Positions 14,816 to 18,825 of a stretch of 18,825 nucleotides of DNA are shown here, piece after piece (the first letter of the stretch is position 1; every line of letters begins with the position of its first letter). The stretch covers positions 1 through 18,825 of the forward strand of contig CAZNRY010000076.1 in the NCBI GenBank assembly GCA_964575675.1. The letters run 5' to 3'. Made by a program: the position numbers and the translations under genes. The notes beneath the pieces were generated by a model. That model was not told the DNA's origin. It searched no databases and saw only the letters and a list, made by a program, of their open reading frames with translations. Origin of the DNA: CAZNRY01 sp964575675. GTDB taxonomy: Bacteria; Eisenbacteria; RBG-16-71-46; CAIMUX01; VGJL01.

Positions 14816-17349
14816 CCGTCCTCGCGATTCGGGGTCTTGGCCGCGACCGTGACCTCCTGGAGGTTTCCGTTGCTGCGGTAGAGCGGCTCGAGCTCCCGGC
14901 GGTGGGGGATGCCCCCGCAGGCGAAGGGACGGTGCACGTGGACGATGCCCCGCGGGCAGTCCGCGTCCGCCTTTATCCGACCCGGGAGTGTCCGGCCGTC
15001 GAGGGCAAGGACCACCTCATCCCCGTTCTTGAAGCCGAGCTCTTCCATCTCCTCGGGATGGATCCGGAACCCCTCCTCGAGACCGAGCTCGGAGAGTCCT
15101 TCGACGACGAAGCTCAAATCGATGCCGCGATGGCGGAACCCGCCCGGCTCGACCATCAACCTCCGCCCCCGCGTCGGGGATGGCTTCGCCTTTGGTTTCT
15201 GCCAGGGGATCTCCTCATTCAGCGCGAGTCGTCGCGGCTTTCGATCGGGATGCGCCGGAAAGCCCGCCACCTGCCCGGCGATCTCCCGCAGGATCGCTCC
15301 GGAGTCCTCGAACGCGCAGGCGCTGCAACCGAGCTTCTCTGCAAGCGCGCCGAAGACGTGCCAGTCCGGACGGGTGAACCCCGTGATGGCGCCGTCGGGC
15401 AGATCCTCGATCTTCACGATCTCCTGCACCCTGCCCTCGATGTTCGTCAACGTCCCCCCGGCCTCGGCGAAGCTGGCGGCGGGAAGGAACGCGTCCACCT
15501 CGAAGGGAGGCCGATAGAGATCCTGGGCGATGATGTAGTCGCAGGCCGGCCGTTCGAAGAACGGAACCTCCCCCACGAGGTAGAGCACCTTGGGGTGCGC
15601 CGTGCCGTCGAGGAATGCGTCGAGCGAGACCCCCGCTCCGTTCGCCGTTCCGAGGCCGGGGAGGTACTCCCCGAGCGCACCGAGCTCGAGTGCGCCCCTC
15701 GTGTTGGCGCCCTGGTAGAGGGGCAGGAATGTCGTCCGCTCCCGCGCGGCGAGGTCCAGAAGGGCCTTGCCGAGCGTCTGGTCGGAATCAAGCGCGAACG
15801 CGGCCGGCCCGATGATCACGGCCAGATCACTGCCCTGCGCGAGGACCTCGGCTGCCCTCTGGAGCGCGGTCCTGTCGACGCCGGTCCTCCCGGCCGCCGG
15901 TGCCGGGAGCTTCCCGTTCCCGCCAACGAGACCATCGACCAGCGCTTGGAGGACGGCGCCTTCCTTTCCCGGAGAGGGTCGCAGCCAGTGCGCCGTGTAG
16001 CGCGCGAGATTGGAGTCGCGGGAGTCGATCGTGACGAGCTTCGCCCCCTCCCGCAAGGCCCTCCGGATCTCGACCCCGGCCACGGAGAAGGAAAACCTCG
16101 AATCGAGGCCGACGGCGATGATGCAGTCCGCGTGGGCGATCGCCTTGATGGATATGGGAAGGGAGAAGAGCCTCGACCACAACCCGGCGCCGCCCGGGAG
16201 CGCCCACCGCGCCGTCGAATCGATGCTGTTCGACTTCAGGCAGGAGCGAACGAACTTCTGCGCCGCGTAGAGGCTCTCGTTGGTCAGATCCGGGGAGACG
16301 ACCATGAGAAGCTCCTCCGGCCGGAGGTTCTTGAGATGAGAGGCGACATCTTCGATCGCTTCGGACCAGCTCACTTCCCGGAAGTAGCTGCCGCGCTTGA
16401 GCACGGGCTTTCGCGCCCGCTCGTGATGGTGCGTGGTCTCTGGGAGGCAGAACCTACCCCGCACGCAGAGCTGCCCGTCGTTGATCTCGCTGTCCAGATG
16501 CGCCTCGACCCTGGAGAGCCGTCCGCCCTTGTGGTAGAGCTCGATCTGGCAACCCAGGGCGCAGAACGGACAGGTAGAGACCTCGAATCCGTCCGGCTTG
16601 CCGTCCCACTTGGATGCCTTGTCGGCCAGAGCGCCCGTGGGGCAGACGGAGACGCACGCCCCGCAGAACTCACACCCCGCCTGGACATGGTTCTTGCCGA
16701 AGGCCGAACCGATCCGGGTGCGCGGTCCCCGGTACTGGAACGCCAGGACGGATGTTCCGCGAACCTCCTGGCACATCCTCACGCAGCGCCCGCAGAGAAT
16801 GCAGACGTTGTAGTCCCTGTCGAAGAACGGATCATCATGCTCGGGTTCGTACCCGTGGTAGAGGATGGGATAGTGGATCTCGGTCACGCCGAGCCGCTCC
16901 GCCAGGGCCTGAAGGTCGCACTGCGCGTCGTTGGGACAGTACCGGCAGCCGGTGGTCACACCTGCCTTCCGGATCGTGGTCTGGTTCTCCTTGCACTCCT
17001 CTTTCTCGCTGCAGATCAGACAGCTCGAGGGGTGCTCGCTCAGGATCAGCTCCAGGATCTCCCTTCTCATGTCGCGAAGCACGGCGGTGTCGGTGAGGAC
17101 CTTCATCCCTTCCTGCACGAGCGTGCTGCAGGCGAGCGGGTAGCCCCGCATCCCCGCGATCTCCACGATGCAGAGACGGCAGCCGCCGAAGGGAGAGAGG
17201 TCCTTGTGGGAACAGAGCGAGGGGATCTCGATGCCGTTCAGCTCCGCCGCACGGAGCACCGACACGCCCTCCGGGCAGGCGGCCTCGCGGTGGTCGATCT
17301 CGATCGTGATCGTGCGAGCGTCCTTCGCGCGGATCGTTTTCGGGCTCAT
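14812..17349 (-). CDS. NuoG-like iron-sulfur subunit with degenerate molybdopterin-oxidoreductase domain
   Basis: The 845-residue product starts at an ATG one base after the HydB-like stop, with GGGAG upstream. It has an N-terminal 2Fe-2S domain (C46, C57, C60, C74), a His-Cys site (H106, C110, C113, C119), a further CxxCx5C (C135, C138, C144), two 4Fe-4S ferredoxin motifs (C183/186/189/193 and C226/229/232/236) and the 4Fe-4S entry to a molybdopterin domain (C260, C263, C267, C295). The rest is a molybdopterin-oxidoreductase fold with a C-terminal dinucleotide-binding domain. In formate dehydrogenases the ARxC/U-H segment carries the catalytic Cys or Sec; here it reads ARWALPGG (380-387), with Ala383 at that place. 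The protein is therefore probably an electron-wiring subunit like NuoG, not a formate dehydrogenase. It would connect the NADH-oxidising subunit to Nfn or another acceptor in a soluble complex. Confidence 0.85.
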   Translation of the reverse strand: MSPKTIRAKDARTITIEIDHREAACPEGVSVLRAAELNGIEIPSLCSHKDLSPFGGCRLCIVEIAGMRGYPLACSTLVQEGMKVLTDTAVLRDMRREILELILSEHPSSCLICSEKEECKENQTTIRKAGVTTGCRYCPNDAQCDLQALAERLGVTEIHYPILYHGYEPEHDDPFFDRDYNVCILCGRCVRMCQEVRGTSVLAFQYRGPRTRIGSAFGKNHVQAGCEFCGACVSVCPTGALADKASKWDGKPDGFEVSTCPFCALGCQIELYHKGGRLSRVEAHLDSEINDGQLCVRGRFCLPETTHHHERARKPVLKRGSYFREVSWSEAIEDVASHLKNLRPEELLMVVSPDLTNESLYAAQKFVRSCLKSNSIDSTARWALPGGAGLWSRLFSLPISIKAIAHADCIIAVGLDSRFSFSVAGVEIRRALREGAKLVTIDSRDSNLARYTAHWLRPSPGKEGAVLQALVDGLVGGNGKLPAPAAGRTGVDRTALQRAAEVLAQGSDLAVIIGPAAFALDSDQTLGKALLDLAARERTTFLPLYQGANTRGALELGALGEYLPGLGTANGAGVSLDAFLDGTAHPKVLYLVGEVPFFERPACDYIIAQDLYRPPFEVDAFLPAASFAEAGGTLTNIEGRVQEIVKIEDLPDGAITGFTRPDWHVFGALAEKLGCSACAFEDSGAILREIAGQVAGFPAHPDRKPRRLALNEEIPWQKPKAKPSPTRGRRLMVEPGGFRHRGIDLSFVVEGLSELGLEEGFRIHPEEMEELGFKNGDEVVLALDGRTLPGRIKADADCPRGIVHVHRPFACGGIPHRRELEPLYRSNGNLQEVTVAAKTPNREDG

Positions 17350-17350
17350 G

Positions 17351-18825
17351 TCACGCTCCCGACTCGATGACGATGGCGTCCCCGGCGATGGCGTCGAACC
17401 GGCAGATTTCGTAGCACGATCGACACTTGATGCACTTGGCCATGTCCAGGTTGTGCACCTCCGATCTCGGCCCGGTGATGGCGCCGGTGGGGCAGACCTG
17501 CACGCAGCGCTGGCAGCCGGTGCACTTCTCCTTGATGATCCGGTAGACCACGAGATCCCGGCACACCGCGGCTGGGCAGCGCTTGTCGATGATGTGGGCC
17601 AGGAACTCGCTGCGGAAGTACTTGAGGGCCGTCAGCACGGGGTTCGGTGCGGTCTGGCCGAGCCCGCATAGGGATCCGCCCTTCACCGCGAGTGCGAGTC
17701 GTTCGAGTCTCGCCAGATCCTCGATCTCCCCCTCTCCCTTCACGATCCTGTCCAGGATGCCGACGAGGTGCCGCGTCCCGACGCGGCACGGGACGCACTT
17801 GCCGCACGACTCGGCCTGGGTGAAGTTGAGGAAGTACCGGGCCGTATCGACGATGCAGGTGTTCTGATCGACCACGATGAGCCCGCCGGAACCCATGATC
17901 GAGCCGGCGGCCGCGAGGGAGTCGTAGTCGATGGGGCAGTCGAGGAACTCCTCTCCGAGACATCCGCCCGATGGGCCTCCGGTCTGAACGGCCTTGAATC
18001 CCTTGATCAGTCCGCCGCCGATGTCGTAAATGACCTCCCGCAGGCTCGTTCCCAGCGGAACCTCGATCAACCCCGTGCGGCGCACCTTTCCGACGAGGCT
18101 GAAAGTCTTCGTTCCCTTGGACGTCTCCGTGCCGTACCCGGAGTACCATTCGGCGCCGTTGCGAACGATGTTGGGAAGCGTACCCAGCGTCTCCACGTTG
18201 TTGATGATCGTCGGCCTGCCCCAGAGTCCCTCGACCGCAGGGAAGGGGGGGCGGGTCCGCGGCATGCCGCGCTTCCCCTCGATGCTCGCGATCAGCGCGG
18301 TTTCCTCACCGCACACGAAGGCTCCCGCCCCTTCCTTCATCTTGATGTCGAAGCTGAAATCGCTGCCGAGAATTCGATCTCCCAGGAGCCCCATCTCCCG
18401 CATCACGGCGATCGCGGAGCGGAGTCGCTGGATGGCCAGCGGGTACTCCGCCCGGATGTAGACAAGACCGGCGCTGGCGCCGATCGTGTAGGCGGCGATG
18501 AGCATGCCCTCGAGAATCGCATGGGGATCGCCTTCGATGAGGGAGCGGTTCATGAACGCCCCCGGGTCTCCCTCGTCGGCGTTGCAGATCAGGTATCTCC
18601 GGTCGCTCTCCGTCTCGTGGCAGACGAGCCACTTGCGCCAGGTCGGGAATCCGGCGCCGCCGCGGCCGCGGAGCCCGGAGCTCTTGACGATCTCGAGGAC
18701 ATCGGCCCACGGGAGAGAGAGGCACTTCCCCAAGGCCCTTTTACCGTCCCGGGCGAGGTAGGTATCGACGGTCCCCGGATCGATGAATCCCGAGTTGCGC
18801 AGGAACATGGCCACCTGGCCGGCAG
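17351..18825 (-). CDS. HydB/NuoF-like NADH-binding flavoprotein subunit (5' partial)
   Basis: The frame runs off the right edge with no stop or certain start. From the first visible start-like codon (GTG at 18814) 487 residues are seen. FMN and NADH sites are clear: LRGRGGAGFPTWRKW (48-62), CNADEGDPGAF (77-87), EGDPHAILEG (94-103) and GAGAFVCGEETALIASIEGK (162-181). SCGKCVPCRVG with C383 holds the 4Fe-4S next to FMN. The C-terminus adds CPAAVC (413-418) and two ferredoxin motifs (C431/434/437/441 and C461/464/467/471), the layout of HydB of bifurcating hydrogenases rather than of plain NuoF. The visible start (AMFLRNSGFIDP) aligns inside HydB, so an N-terminal thioredoxin-like 2Fe-2S domain probably lies off the window. 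It oxidises or reduces NAD(H) in the cytoplasm and heads the operon seen here. Confidence 0.9.
   Translation of the reverse strand, partial: AGQVAMFLRNSGFIDPGTVDTYLARDGKRALGKCLSLPWADVLEIVKSSGLRGRGGAGFPTWRKWLVCHETESDRRYLICNADEGDPGAFMNRSLIEGDPHAILEGMLIAAYTIGASAGLVYIRAEYPLAIQRLRSAIAVMREMGLLGDRILGSDFSFDIKMKEGAGAFVCGEETALIASIEGKRGMPRTRPPFPAVEGLWGRPTIINNVETLGTLPNIVRNGAEWYSGYGTETSKGTKTFSLVGKVRRTGLIEVPLGTSLREVIYDIGGGLIKGFKAVQTGGPSGGCLGEEFLDCPIDYDSLAAAGSIMGSGGLIVVDQNTCIVDTARYFLNFTQAESCGKCVPCRVGTRHLVGILDRIVKGEGEIEDLARLERLALAVKGGSLCGLGQTAPNPVLTALKYFRSEFLAHIIDKRCPAAVCRDLVVYRIIKEKCTGCQRCVQVCPTGAITGPRSEVHNLDMAKCIKCRSCYEICRFDAIAGDAIVIESGA

Noticed and set aside
14812..17349. Formate dehydrogenase catalytic subunit
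   Set aside because: The catalytic Cys/Sec position is Ala383, and no in-frame TGA occurs there.
14902..17370. Long + strand open frame (over 800 codons) antisense to the NuoG-like gene
   Set aside because: It mirrors a gene with clear Fe-S motifs, is rich in Arg, Gly, Pro and Asp with no recognisable domain, and is expected from third-position GC bias.

Overview
The window is GC-rich bacterial DNA. Three secreted proteins end in the same kind of C-terminal FlgD-like / type IX-style sorting domain. Together with a 20-heme cytochrome and a large flavin/iron-sulfur redox operon, this suggests a member of the FCB superphylum or a related lineage such as Candidatus Eisenbacteria. That placement is inference from domain style; there is no rRNA or marker gene to confirm it.

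Region 1 (1-1991, + strand): a multiheme c-type cytochrome whose 5' end lies off the left edge. It has 20 CXXCH motifs, 15 of them in five repeated three-heme modules, and an Ala/Gly-rich insert made of four exact-length 30-bp repeats. Its stop codon overlaps, within a shared CTAG, the stop of the next gene on the other strand.

Region 2 (1988-10089): a secretome island. It holds a choice-of-anchor L protein with five six-cysteine repeats (-), a LamG-type jelly-roll protein (+), an M36/fungalysin-like zinc metallopeptidase with three repeats of about 210 residues (-), and a small secreted Ala/Pro-rich protein whose stop overlaps the peptidase start (-). The 500-base divergent spacer (3755-4254) contains a TATAAT inside an 18-bp near-palindrome. 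The convergent spacer (5380-5482) contains a strong composite hairpin.

Region 3 (10090-10415): non-coding. It holds three 11-bp-spaced direct repeats just upstream of the peptidase operon.

Region 4 (10416-18825, all -): one compact redox operon. In transcription order it encodes a HydB/NuoF-like NADH-binding flavoprotein (5' end off the right edge), a NuoG-like iron-sulfur/molybdopterin-fold subunit lacking the formate-dehydrogenase catalytic residue, NfnA, NfnB, a DRTGG-domain protein, a HATPase_c (anti-sigma/histidine-kinase-like) protein, and an [FeFe]-hydrogenase-like H-domain protein flanked by iron-sulfur domains. Spacing ranges from an 8-base overlap to 49 bases. The parts are those of electron-bifurcating NAD(P)H/ferredoxin enzymes: the HydB-like subunit would handle NAD(H), NfnAB would couple NADH, NADPH and ferredoxin, and the H-domain protein with the two small signalling-type proteins could sense or catalyse a redox step. 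The combination of an Nfn transhydrogenase, a Hyd/Nuo module and a DRTGG/ATPase/H-domain trio in one operon is the most interesting item here.
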